Positions 8,975-16,412 of a DNA stretch of 49,888 nt are shown here, piece by piece. A program made the position numbers and the translations under genes. This DNA comes from a virus: positions 1-49,888 of IMG/VR virus record IMGVR_UViG_3300025574_000002; one strand, written 5' to 3'. How positions within the stretch are numbered: the first letter of the stretch is position 1; each line of letters begins with the position of its first letter. The notes beneath the pieces were generated by a model. The model saw only the letters and a program-made list of their open reading frames with translations, was not told the DNA's origin and ran no database searches.

Positions 8975-8975
8975 C

Positions 8976-9563
8976 TTAGTAACCCTTTCCACCATCCGGA
9001 GCCTGTCCAAAGATTTCATCCACGCGAGGCCAGTATTTACACATAGCCTTACCTGTCTTTGGATTCTTCATAATATCCCCCTCAGGGAATTTGCCAGTAG
9101 ATTTAGCTTTGGCAATCTGTTCGGAAGTGGGACTCTTACGCTGGATGTCTTCCTGCGAAGACATCTGAACCATCACTAGCATTCCATTTAACTGTTCGAC
9201 GTTTGGATTCTCAGGGTCTTCTTTCGACCCATCCAAATCCAACACTTCCCACAATGATGGCTTATCAGCATTGTCTGAGACGAACACTCTTTTCCGTGCA
9301 TTAGCTGTCCGTTCCACATCCACCGAACCATCCTCATTGAACATCTTTGTCATGTATGGAAAGGCACAACGTGCTTTTACTCCAGCGATGTTCACATCTT
9401 GTCCTGCCACATTGTATGTGGTAGGTGTAACTACTTCTGTCTCAATAGTGATACCAACATTACCCGTTTTAGAGGGGGCAAAGGTGGCTTTAGTGATACG
9501 GTTGACGAAGCAAGTATCTGTTGGGAATTGGATACTTGCGTTCCAGTTTATTGGTATGCTCAT
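8976..9563 (-). CDS. Putative single-stranded DNA-binding protein (DUF669/SSB-like)
   Basis: A 195-residue protein beginning MSIPINWNASIQFP, the INWN...FP opening seen in phage DUF669-like proteins, followed by a beta-rich segment (TKATFAPSKTGNVGITIETEV) typical of an OB-like fold, and an acidic then Gly-rich tail ending PDGGKGY. It lies between the Sak4-like ATPase and the polymerase, where phages commonly encode SSB. I infer that it coats single-stranded DNA during replication and recombination. No alignment could be run. Confidence 0.5.
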   Translation of the reverse strand: MSIPINWNASIQFPTDTCFVNRITKATFAPSKTGNVGITIETEVVTPTTYNVAGQDVNIAGVKARCAFPYMTKMFNEDGSVDVERTANARKRVFVSDNADKPSLWEVLDLDGSKEDPENPNVEQLNGMLVMVQMSSQEDIQRKSPTSEQIAKAKSTGKFPEGDIMKNPKTGKAMCKYWPRVDEIFGQAPDGGKGY

Positions 9564-9642
9564 TTTGTTTTGTTATGATGGTAGGTCATCACCCATTTTG
9601 TTTCTTTGTTAATCCCAGTCCCTTGGTGAGGACGAGGGAAAT

Positions 9643-9837
9643 TTAATGTTCCAGTGTCAGAAGATAAGCTCCAACCTCTGCTAAGTCAGCGCAGTAGTGA
9701 GCACACATCTTTGGCTGTCCTTGTCCCTGTGCCTGTTGGTCAAACCCACGCTGATTAGGATGTAAGGTCTTGGTCGGTTCTGGGTAAGCTACTAACCACC
9801 CATTTGCTATTTTGTTTATTTGCAATGTTTCTATCAT
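9643..9837 (-). CDS. 64-residue hypothetical protein
   Basis: A small protein (MIETLQINKIANGWLVAYPEP...) with a Gln/Gly-rich middle and a CAHYCAD segment near residue 46. The opening resembles short phage proteins with a W-V-A-Y core found beside recombination genes, but no function is known. Its leader is A/T-rich without Shine-Dalgarno. About 80 bases of non-coding sequence separate it from the SSB-like gene. Confidence 0.6.
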   Translation of the reverse strand: MIETLQINKIANGWLVAYPEPTKTLHPNQRGFDQQAQGQGQPKMCAHYCADLAEVGAYLLTLEH

Positions 9838-9850
9838 ATGTTTCCTTTGT

Positions 9851-10735
9851 TTATTTTATTTGTTTATTCTTTTTGTATTTGACGAACGTGTTGTAGTTCG
9901 ACAAAATATATTTAGGCACATTCACTAAGCTGCTAGTCCCACAATCTCTCATATCATCAGCTTGTGTTTGCCATAGATGAATAGCCCTGTATACAGGGTC
10001 ACTAGCCTTGCACCACATATCAATAGTAGCATCATCTACTTGAAACTTCTCTCTCATCCTGTTCCTCTCCTCTATACCCTGAGGCTTACTTATGACTACT
10101 TGAGCTAATGCATCAGTAAAGTTCTTACCCAAAGTATCTGCTACTTGGCCAGTCAGCAGAGGGCGTATCTTACCATTGTAAGTGCCGTCTTTATTCCTAT
10201 CATCCTGCTCATGGCAGATAAAAATTACATCGCACCGGAGAGCTTTGAATAGATTCCATATCTCTTTGAAATACTTTAACTTCAAATCCCATTGAACAAA
10301 CTTATTATACTCACCCTTCTTACTGGTAGCCAAGTCATCCTCATTCACTTTGAACCATTGGTGGTATCCATCCTCGATACCTGTGCATCCATCCATTATT
10401 AATGTCTGCTCGTGAGACAATTTCATCCCCTCAGTCTCCAAGAACTTAATCAGTGCATCCTTCCTATTAGGCGGTTGGCTGGTTCCAGCCCGTCTAACTA
10501 CAGAGTCAACATAAGAAGGGTCATAGAATGGAACTAACGGAACATCCCCACGATGTAAATGCGCAGAGACTTTCCTATCATAAGTCAGGATTACTGGATT
10601 AGGAAATGTGAGTGCGCTAGTAGTCTTGCCTGCAAACGGTGGACCTTGGATTATCAATCTCACTTGATTATCCTCTGACTCTGATAGATATTTGCAGCCT
10701 ACTGGTTTGTATAGTTGTGATTTTATTTCTTCCAT
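9851..10735 (-). CDS. Sak4-like RecA-fold ATPase (phage recombination)
   Basis: 294 residues with Walker A GPPFAGKTT near 31-39, a Walker B-type TLIMDGC near 112-118, a sensor-like VIFICHEQDD near 180-189 and a PLLTGQVADTLGKNF segment near 203. This arrangement fits the phage AAA_24/Sak4 family of single-strand annealing ATPases. It would act with the neighbouring SSB-like protein and the Cas4-like nuclease in recombination-linked replication. The start is 1 base before the end of the kinase gene. Confidence 0.75.
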   Translation of the reverse strand: MEEIKSQLYKPVGCKYLSESEDNQVRLIIQGPPFAGKTTSALTFPNPVILTYDRKVSAHLHRGDVPLVPFYDPSYVDSVVRRAGTSQPPNRKDALIKFLETEGMKLSHEQTLIMDGCTGIEDGYHQWFKVNEDDLATSKKGEYNKFVQWDLKLKYFKEIWNLFKALRCDVIFICHEQDDRNKDGTYNGKIRPLLTGQVADTLGKNFTDALAQVVISKPQGIEERNRMREKFQVDDATIDMWCKASDPVYRAIHLWQTQADDMRDCGTSSLVNVPKYILSNYNTFVKYKKNKQIK

Positions 10736-10736
10736 A

Positions 10737-11234
10737 TTATAGTTTGATTTGTTTTACCTGCTCTAATAATTGTTCTGGTGTTCCAGAATTGTCTAACACA
10801 TAGTCCCACTCCTTTTGTGAGTCTAACTCTGTCTCTGATGGGTGAATGTCTATTGCATTACTAGGTCTCTCTAGTCTTATCATCACACCTCCATGCCCCT
10901 TAACCCACTCATACTCATTCTTAAATCGGACATCAGGTATCAATAGATACTCAAATCTATGCAAACTCTCTAATGCAATATCCATCTTATTCAACCAGTA
11001 ATCATCACCGTATATGTTACGGCGGAAGTCTGTCCCCCACCCTTGGAGTATTAAACGAAAGCTAGGTTTGTGCTGGTCTATGTATTTGGTAGTAACTCCA
11101 CAAGCCCTAGCTACTTCTTTCTTCAATTCACCTGCGAAATAATACTTAACACAACCGGGATACATGAGGGATAGCATTGCTGCTACTGTATCTTTTCCTG
11201 ATTGTTTCTTCCCTGAGATGCCAATGATTTTCAT
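10737..11234 (-). CDS. Deoxynucleoside monophosphate kinase
   Basis: 165 residues with P-loop GKKQSGKDT near 8-16, an LQGWGTDFRR segment near 63-72, a DVRFKNE Walker B-like segment near 100 and the HPSETELD motif near 130, all features of T4 gp1-like dNMP kinases. It phosphorylates dNMPs to dNDPs, feeding nucleotides into phage DNA synthesis. The start overlaps the nuclease stop (ATGA, 11231-11234). Confidence 0.82.
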   Translation of the reverse strand: MKIIGISGKKQSGKDTVAAMLSLMYPGCVKYYFAGELKKEVARACGVTTKYIDQHKPSFRLILQGWGTDFRRNIYGDDYWLNKMDIALESLHRFEYLLIPDVRFKNEYEWVKGHGGVMIRLERPSNAIDIHPSETELDSQKEWDYVLDNSGTPEQLLEQVKQIKL

Positions 11235-12304
11235 ACTTCATTATATTTAAGCGGATTGAACTGAACTCTATTAAAGTCTCTCCTCAATAGAACCTCAGCT
11301 ATGTTATCTGGATTCCTACAACAATCCCAAAAGGAACACTTCGAGAACTTTCTCTCACATGAGCCATTTAGTATCCCCTCTTTCGGTAAGTAACCAGTCT
11401 TAACAGCCTGACTTAATTGTTTTATCTTGTCATCAAGAGTCAACTGGAAAGCATCCAACTCAGCAGGTTTGATAGTCATGGTATCAGACCTAATGAACTT
11501 AGTCTCATTAGGGTCTTTGTTCAAAAAGATAGCATCAATGAAGCATGCAACATTAGTTCTACCTAGCTGGCCAAGGACAGAATCTGGGTGCATTGAAGCC
11601 ATAAGTTTAATGGCCAAAAGATACATCCTTAGTTGCCGGGAGAGTTGAAACTGTTCAAAGTAACCTTGGTTGTCCCAAGATGATGTAGTCTTCCAGTCAC
11701 CGATTGCATAGCAACCGTTGCGGAACTTACCTATCTTGTCTATTGTCCCACAAAGATTAACTATAATGTAATCATCTTCGTAGTAGCGAATTGAGAAGGT
11801 TACTTCGGTAGCAGGCTGGAGGAATTGTTTCTCACCTTTGCAGGTGGGGCATGGTTCAGGTATCACCAATGTAGTGTCAGTCAGTGGAGCACTGCTATGC
11901 CCCGTCCCCCTACACTTCCAGCATGGTAGCACTAACTCTATCAAGTCAAACGCTGTTTCCTCTAGGACATAATCTTGCCACAAATTCATACAGACTGTGC
12001 TAAGATGCTTATCATCCTGTAACCATCCCTGATACTTACTCGGCTCCTTAGTCGGAATACCTAAAAACAATTCGTGAGCCAGCTTCCTAGCAAGTATTAA
12101 ATCTCCCTTAGTCTTGTAGGCTATATCTATAAACTTGTGGACAGCTATCCCATACACCATGCTAGTTCCTGATAGCTTCTCCCTATACCCACCAGCAGAC
12201 AGTCCATCATCCCCCAGAGAGCCTACTACTGTCCGGTAGAAGTCTAGGGTGCAAGCGCTGTGCGAAAGTGATGTTGCATCAATATTAATTATTAGTTTGG
12301 ACAT
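11231..12304 (-). CDS. Cas4/RecB-like PD-(D/E)XK exonuclease with an inserted zinc-finger
   Basis: 357 residues. Catalytic features of the RecB/Cas4 nuclease fold: GIAVH near 52-56, GTID near 186-189 and IGDWKT near 201-206 (D203, K205), then a Q-rich helix (FEQFQLSRQLRMYLL). A Cys at 18 and four Cys in 316-329 (SCERKFSKCSFWDCC) are placed as in the 4Fe-4S cluster of AddB/Cas4 nucleases. Unusually, a DnaJ-like double CxxC unit (CWKC near 128 and CPTC near 152) is inserted before the active site. No cas1 or CRISPR array is present, so a role in DNA end processing with the Sak4-like ATPase is more likely than adaptation. Confidence 0.78.
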   Translation of the reverse strand: MSKLIINIDATSLSHSACTLDFYRTVVGSLGDDGLSAGGYREKLSGTSMVYGIAVHKFIDIAYKTKGDLILARKLAHELFLGIPTKEPSKYQGWLQDDKHLSTVCMNLWQDYVLEETAFDLIELVLPCWKCRGTGHSSAPLTDTTLVIPEPCPTCKGEKQFLQPATEVTFSIRYYEDDYIIVNLCGTIDKIGKFRNGCYAIGDWKTTSSWDNQGYFEQFQLSRQLRMYLLAIKLMASMHPDSVLGQLGRTNVACFIDAIFLNKDPNETKFIRSDTMTIKPAELDAFQLTLDDKIKQLSQAVKTGYLPKEGILNGSCERKFSKCSFWDCCRNPDNIAEVLLRRDFNRVQFNPLKYNEV

Positions 12305-12749
12305 AGGTTCGGCTTTCCTTTCTAACTATACGAGATATTTGTGGTTGACTGCATTGGAACTTTTCAGCCAGTTCATACTGATTGAGATTACCCTCACTAT
12401 ACAGTCTGCAAATTTCAGCTACTTGATAGTCAGATAAAAATCCATGAGCAATACCACATGACCTGCGACCCTTAGAATCCATATCTTGTATATTCTCCAG
12501 GTGCGTTCCAAGAAAAAGGTGGTCTGGATTTACACAGAGTTTGTTATCACATTTATGTAATACAAATAACCCAGGGCTTGTGTTGCCCTTATGATAATGA
12601 TAAGAAGCTACATGTGCTCTTACATGCTTTCCGTGGATAGTAAACTGACCATAACCGTTGCTAGTCCCTTCTTTCCAAATCCAGCAAGAATCTTCTTGCA
12701 ATGGATTGACCTCAAACTTTTGCAAGAAACTAAAATATGTATTTTTCAT
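12285..12749 (-). CDS. Free-standing HNH endonuclease with C-terminal helix-turn-helix
   Basis: From ATG 12749 the product has 154 residues: SCWIWKEGTSNGYGQF near 21-36, then HKCDNKLCVNPDHLFLGT near 65-82, which is the HNH core with the Cys pair of the HNH_3 type, then a DNA-recognition helix-turn-helix (YELAEKFQCSQPQISRIV near 126-143). Such proteins are free-standing homing nucleases. It lies between a short reading frame and the Cas4-like gene, overlapping the latter by 20 bases, which looks like a compact insertion. An in-frame upstream start at 12773 is also possible. Confidence 0.8.
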   Translation of the reverse strand: MKNTYFSFLQKFEVNPLQEDSCWIWKEGTSNGYGQFTIHGKHVRAHVASYHYHKGNTSPGLFVLHKCDNKLCVNPDHLFLGTHLENIQDMDSKGRRSCGIAHGFLSDYQVAEICRLYSEGNLNQYELAEKFQCSQPQISRIVRKESRTYVQTNN

Positions 12750-12820
12750 TCTAACACCCCACAAGGTAGCCAAGTCTTACCGTGGTCGAGGGAGTATTCT
12801 TTTGCATATGACAATCTCAT
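12746..12820 (-). CDS. 24-residue open frame just upstream of the HNH gene (possible gene remnant)
   Basis: A tiny frame starting 3 bases after the stop of the 80-residue gene and ending in an ATGA overlap with the HNH gene. It contains YSLDHGKTWLPCG, which resembles the opening of a small beta-rich protein, so this may be the front piece of a gene cut by the HNH insertion, or a leader peptide. Evidence is weak. Confidence 0.3.
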   Translation of the reverse strand: MRLSYAKEYSLDHGKTWLPCGVLE

Positions 12821-12823
12821 AAC

Positions 12824-13066
12824 TTATCTCTTCCTTCTCTTTGTGAACTCATCCGTATCTATCCCCACAGACCTAAGACCTTCCAGGACTTTCCTCTTAC
12901 CGGGAGACATATACGGAACAGGTTCTTGTTGTGATTTCGGTTTGTTTGTTCTAGCTCTATCTGGTCTTGTTACATTCAGATATTGCTCGAAATGTTCTAG
13001 CAACTTTCCATCTGACATTGCTTCCAGCTTGGCAGCATTGCAGTTCATCCATTGGTCGAGGGTCAT
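12824..13066 (-). CDS. 80-residue basic hypothetical protein
   Basis: Acidic/neutral N-terminus (TLDQWMNCNAAKLEAMSDGKLLEHF) and a Lys/Arg-rich tail ending TKRRKR, suggesting a nucleic-acid-binding tail. Its ATG overlaps the stop of the 284-residue gene (ATGA, 13063-13066). No known family. It could be a partner of the preceding protein. Confidence 0.6.
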   Translation of the reverse strand: MTLDQWMNCNAAKLEAMSDGKLLEHFEQYLNVTRPDRARTNKPKSQQEPVPYMSPGKRKVLEGLRSVGIDTDEFTKRRKR

Positions 13067-13917
13067 AATCTAATCAACCGGACATATGACTCAGTGATAG
13101 AGTGCTGGATATTCTTGAGAGGGGCTAACTTTACTTTGATATTAACTATCTCTTGTTGTGATAACCCCAACCCCTCTTTAACAAAAGGTTCAAGGTTATC
13201 ATTATCCTCTATCCACTCATCCATCTTTCTCATCCACACTGGCGCGCTGCTCTTAGGAGCTATTGACTCAGCTTTTAATTGCACTTCGCCAGCGTTACCG
13301 AAGCCCGGAATGTAGGCTATGATTACTCCAACATCATGTTGCCGGGAGATGTTAACTGTCTCATACCACTGACCATACTTGTGGTCTGGTGTGTCCATGT
13401 TCTCTATCAGGTAGCGTATGGATTGGTTGATTCGGTTGTAGAGAGTAGTTGGTGCTATCCCTGTTTCATCTGTGCACCAGACAAAATAGCGATAGACTAT
13501 GGACTGCTTATCTACCATCATCTTATCTATGTATTCTTTAATCTCTGCTCCATATATCCTCTTGAAGTATGGAGCATTAGACTTGTGACTCCACCCTGAT
13601 GGCTTGTTGGATGTCACTAAATTGACTAGCTTCTGAGCAACAGATGGGTTGCTGAAAGCTGGTTTGATGTCAGGGGGGTCTGGCATATTATTATATTGTT
13701 CTTCCACAAACTTCAAAGCATTACTCATCGCTGCTGAATCTAGTTTGCAAGCCATTCTCATTAGTGTATTAGCATCCTGTTGGCAGAGATGAACTCTCTT
13801 CCCCTCCAAGTCAATGAAGGTCTTAGCGAGAAGGATGTCGCACACCATGCACTTCTGTTTGACTTCTGGTTGTTCTGGGGGAGGAGTAGGAGTTAGATTA
13901 CCGGGTGGCATTTCCAT
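13063..13917 (-). CDS. 284-residue protein with N-terminal Cys motif, first gene after the activator's promoter
   Basis: A proline-rich opening (residues 1-18) leads into CMVCDILL near 23-26 and HLCQQD near 43, a possible zinc site. The rest is mixed helical with LYNRINQSIRYLIENM near 160-176. No family recognised. It is the first protein gene downstream of the sigma-54-type promoter at 14481-14498, after a roughly 550-base structured leader, and is coupled to the next gene. I infer a middle gene, possibly a replication accessory protein, from position only. Confidence 0.65.
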   Translation of the reverse strand: MEMPPGNLTPTPPPEQPEVKQKCMVCDILLAKTFIDLEGKRVHLCQQDANTLMRMACKLDSAAMSNALKFVEEQYNNMPDPPDIKPAFSNPSVAQKLVNLVTSNKPSGWSHKSNAPYFKRIYGAEIKEYIDKMMVDKQSIVYRYFVWCTDETGIAPTTLYNRINQSIRYLIENMDTPDHKYGQWYETVNISRQHDVGVIIAYIPGFGNAGEVQLKAESIAPKSSAPVWMRKMDEWIEDNDNLEPFVKEGLGLSQQEIVNIKVKLAPLKNIQHSITESYVRLIRL

Positions 13918-14480
13918 ATTAGTTATATTAGTTGTGATTAAATTATATGGCTACTAGCTGCCAGTTTATTGGTTAAGGGTAGACTCGTCCTAGGTTGGCT
14001 TGATAAGGCCGTTTATTCCCATGAGTTCATCATATACCTCATGCAGCTAGGCTTCCTCATCCACAGACTAATTGGTAGTAGCCAAATTGTCCTCAGTCGT
14101 CCCGTCCTCGCAGGCAGGGAGTCTCCGTAGAGACTCGTTTCTTACACACGCTGAGGCGTTAGATGTCCTTACTTAGAGGACATCGGGAAGCAGACTCACA
14201 TATTATAGTTGTCGAGTCATTAACTATACAGTTATGTCCACAGTCCACGCGAACAGGTATCATCAGATAGCCCACCGGCGTATTGAACCAGACCAACAAC
14301 TGCCTCGTCTCACCGAGTGTCACCATCATAGATAGTCTCTTTCAAGACCCTAAATGATATAGTGGAAAAGAACCCGCCGGGGTGCGCTAATCTTACGGGA
14401 AGCGTGGCGGGTGTTGTTAAAAGCCACTTACAATGTAGGAACAACGAGGTCAATCAAATACCTACCAAGTAAATCTATAT
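13918..14480 (-). ncRNA. Candidate structured leader or non-coding RNA (about 560 bases)
   Basis: No convincing gene lies between the activator and the 284-residue gene. The stretch contains perfect short hairpins: GAGTCTC/GAGACTC around CGTA (14119-14136), GATGTCCT/AGGACATC around a 7-base loop (14162-14184), and a GC-rich stem near 14372-14412. It is richer in GC than nearby spacers and would be transcribed leftward from the promoter at 14481-14498. It may be one long RNA or a short RNA plus a leader. The boundaries are not defined by sequence alone. Confidence 0.4.
14364..14412 (-). terminator. Intrinsic-terminator-like hairpin about 60-100 bases after the sigma-54-type start
   Basis: On the minus strand ACCCGCC (14412-14406) pairs with GGCGGGT (14378-14372) around a 27-base loop, and the second arm is followed by TCTTTTCC. 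A transcript from the predicted start near 14471 would be about 105 bases if it ended here, giving a small RNA; read-through would feed the downstream operon. The long loop lowers certainty. Confidence 0.45.
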
Positions 14481-14498
14481 TAGCATTTTCCATGCCAA
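14481..14498 (-). promoter_or_regulatory. Sigma-54-type (-24/-12) promoter, leftward, downstream of the activator gene
   Basis: On the minus strand GTTGGCATGGAAAATGCTA has GG at 14496-14495 and GC at 14484-14483 with ten bases between, matching the TGGCACG-N4-TTGCW consensus. The predicted start is about 14471. The core TGGCATGGAAAATGCTAATATAG pattern is the same as at the late promoter (26787), which is strong internal support. It lies about 30 bases past the stop of the activator gene and points into the replication genes. Confidence 0.8.
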
Positions 14499-14509
14499 CG
14501 TCTAGCAAA

Positions 14510-14528
14510 ATGTTTAGAGTTCTACTAT
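14510..14528 (-). promoter_or_regulatory. Conserved upstream element TAGTAGAACTCTAAA
   Basis: On the minus strand TAGTAGAACTCTAAA begins so that TAGAAC starts 28 bases before the GG of the -24 box. The same element at the same spacing precedes the promoter at 24277-24294. Identical sequence and spacing suggest a protein-binding site used at these two promoters. It overlaps the end of the activator gene, including its TAG stop. Confidence 0.5.
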
Positions 14529-15403
14529 CTTATAGTTCCCCACACCGTATGGCGAACTACATAATTCTGAATAGACCTTACGTTCAACGAGAGGTCTAGT
14601 ATCCCATTCCTAAGTGAGTCACCATGCTCCTTGAGAAAGTCTTCATGGCCGGGCAATGACTTACAGATTGGTATCACATCACACATCCTACTCACTAACG
14701 GTTTGATATGCATCTCTAGCATACTAATCCTAGCATACAAGTCCTCTCTAAATGTTCTATCCTTTACCATCTGTTTCAGGTTCTTGTTAGTGGCAAACAC
14801 AAACTTACAATTCACCGGAACCTCAGACATTGCACCGACAGGGCATACGCACTTCTCCTGTATCACCCTCAACAACTTCGATTGCATCATCAAAGGTAGC
14901 TCACCTACTTCATCAAGGAACATAACTCCATCTGCTGCTTCTGCCATGAAACCTTTCCTGTCTGTATATGCTCCTGTGAAAGCTCCTTTGACATAGCCAA
15001 AGAGGATAGACTCTATGAGTGTCTCTGGTATGCCAGCACAGTTGATAGCTTTGAACATACCTTTCCTATCAGCTATCATAGACTTAGCTATTATCTCTTT
15101 TCCTGTTCCTGTTGGCCCTATGATTAGAACTTCATTAGGAGCCTTAGATGCTTTGGATGCTTTGACCTTCAACTCTAAAGTCTCAGGGTCTTCCGTTATG
15201 AACTTAGCCAGATGTAGTTCACCTGCTGATAGTGTGTCTACTAAAGCCCACTTATCATCTATCCACTTGACAGCATATGGTAGATTGAACTCTACTATCT
15301 TATCTCTTACTGTATCTTCCATCCCCTCATTAGACAGATAAAGTTCTAACGTCTTACGAGATGGTATCTTTCTCTCAGGTTGTTGTGCTTGTGGTAGTGC
15401 CAT
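14525..15403 (-). CDS. Phage sigma-54 activator: AAA+ enhancer-binding-protein core without receiver or DNA-binding domain
   Basis: 292 residues. It carries every hallmark of the sigma-54 interaction AAA+ domain: Walker A GPTGTGKE (96-103), the sigma-54-contacting loop GAFTGA (140-145), Walker B MFLDEVGELP (161-170), sensor I FATNKNL (203-209), arginine-finger segment FREDLYAR (218-225), and a sensor II NVRSIQN (274-280). ATP hydrolysis by a hexamer of such a protein would open promoters bound by sigma-54 RNA polymerase. The N-terminal 85 residues show no receiver, GAF or PAS pattern, and the protein stops right after the lid, with no Fis-type helix-turn-helix, as in the few known activators that work from solution. 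Five -24/-12 promoters in the same genome, one starting just after this gene, make a phage-run sigma-54 programme the natural reading. Confidence 0.92.
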   Translation of the reverse strand: MALPQAQQPERKIPSRKTLELYLSNEGMEDTVRDKIVEFNLPYAVKWIDDKWALVDTLSAGELHLAKFITEDPETLELKVKASKASKAPNEVLIIGPTGTGKEIIAKSMIADRKGMFKAINCAGIPETLIESILFGYVKGAFTGAYTDRKGFMAEAADGVMFLDEVGELPLMMQSKLLRVIQEKCVCPVGAMSEVPVNCKFVFATNKNLKQMVKDRTFREDLYARISMLEMHIKPLVSRMCDVIPICKSLPGHEDFLKEHGDSLRNGILDLSLNVRSIQNYVVRHTVWGTIR

Positions 15404-15406
15404 AAA

Positions 15407-15742
15407 TTAAGTAGCTGGATAGTAAAACATTCCCTTGCTAAATCCATAGTAGTCTGATATGAATACAAAGTCTCCTTGAAAAATACCGTTCTTAGATGTA
15501 TAGGCTCTTTCACTCTCCAAGTCAATTACTATATCGTGGCCAAAGAATACATCCCATCCACACCAATAACGATTATCAACCAGAAAAGCTGGCATAAGCC
15601 ACCACTCTTTTTTAGTTATATCAACTGGTAATGATTCTCTCTCCTCTTTAGTTACAATTCTAGCTGTAAAGCCTTCGCATGATTTTTGGATTAAGATGTT
15701 TAATGCTAAACGGGATTGTTGTGGTGTTGGTTGTTTTATCAT
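15407..15742 (-). CDS. 111-residue hypothetical protein
   Basis: The ATG at 15742 (MIKQPTPQQSRLALNILIQKS) follows the stop of the upstream gene by 5 bases. The product has a helical opening and a Trp/aromatic-rich middle (KKEWWLMPAFLVDNRYWCGWDVFFG). No family recognised. It is immediately upstream of the activator gene, so the two are probably co-transcribed. Confidence 0.6.
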   Translation of the reverse strand: MIKQPTPQQSRLALNILIQKSCEGFTARIVTKEERESLPVDITKKEWWLMPAFLVDNRYWCGWDVFFGHDIVIDLESERAYTSKNGIFQGDFVFISDYYGFSKGMFYYPAT

Positions 15743-15747
15743 ATTGT

Positions 15748-16065
15748 TTATTTCTTTTTGAATTGTCTTTCCCTCCAAGCTGCCCAAAGACTAATAGCCT
15801 TAGGCCCTGTATATGTTAAGCTGTGATTCGCTTGCACTTGGAATCTAACCTCTGGTGTCCACTGGTCTAGCAGGTGTTGCTCCTTTGCTACAACAATCAT
15901 AGACTTCCCATCGGACATAAAGGCTATCTCATCAGGGTCAAACTCCATAGCCATTACAGTTGCCCGGCGGGGTATTGTGTTGACTGTCTGACCATATTGA
16001 TTGCGGTATAAGAAGCGAGCATATTGACACTTGTTCAAGTCAACGACTATACGATTATCTTTCAT
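15748..16065 (-). CDS. 105-residue hypothetical protein
   Basis: Mixed alpha/beta protein (MKDNRIVVDLNKCQYARFLYRNQYG...), with a basic C-terminal end AAWRERQFKKK. The ATG overlaps the stop of the zinc-finger gene (ATGA, 16062-16065). No recognised domain. Confidence 0.6.
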   Translation of the reverse strand: MKDNRIVVDLNKCQYARFLYRNQYGQTVNTIPRRATVMAMEFDPDEIAFMSDGKSMIVVAKEQHLLDQWTPEVRFQVQANHSLTYTGPKAISLWAAWRERQFKKK

Positions 16066-16412
16066 ACCTCTTTGTTCCCTAAGAATCGGTCTAGGTCTGA
16101 GCCAACCTTTGTGTCAGACAAAGTTTCATCTCTAGCTTCATCTGCCTTCTTTTCCAACCATTCTTCATAAGCTTCTCTCTTTTCCCCCTCTCCATCGATA
16201 TAACCATCTCCATTGCATCGAGGACAATCAGCTTCCTCACAATGTTCTTTGCACTCAGCACAAAGGTCTCCCATAAGAATAGGAGCACCACAACAATTAG
16301 ACTCACCCACCTTACCAGTCTCCTCACAATCAGGACACTCAACTCTATTATCTTCTGGTGGCATCATAGCATCATACTGTGCTTGTGCTCTATCAAATCC
16401 ATTATCTTTCAT
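16062..16412 (-). CDS. 116-residue DnaJ-like zinc-finger protein
   Basis: Cys-rich core: CPDC near 26-29, NCCGAPI near 39-45, CAEC near 51-54, CPRCNGDGYID near 63-73, which includes the CxxCxGxG signature of DnaJ-type zinc fingers, followed by an acidic helical tail. Small proteins like this are common in phage replication regions. The start overlaps the ligase stop as ATGA (16409-16412). Function unknown; protein or RNA contacts are plausible. Confidence 0.65.
   Translation of the reverse strand: MKDNGFDRAQAQYDAMMPPEDNRVECPDCEETGKVGESNCCGAPILMGDLCAECKEHCEEADCPRCNGDGYIDGEGEKREAYEEWLEKKADEARDETLSDTKVGSDLDRFLGNKEV

Noticed and set aside
11231-12304. CRISPR adaptation protein Cas4
   Set aside because: No cas1, cas2 or array in the genome; the neighbours are recombination and replication genes.
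12591-13073. 160-residue plus-strand frame opposite the HNH gene
   Set aside because: Fully antisense to the HNH endonuclease and the 80-residue gene, with shadow-type composition.
13918-14480. tRNA gene in the structured spacer
   Set aside because: A GGTTCAAT-like string occurs near 14285, but the flanking bases do not form a T arm or acceptor stem.
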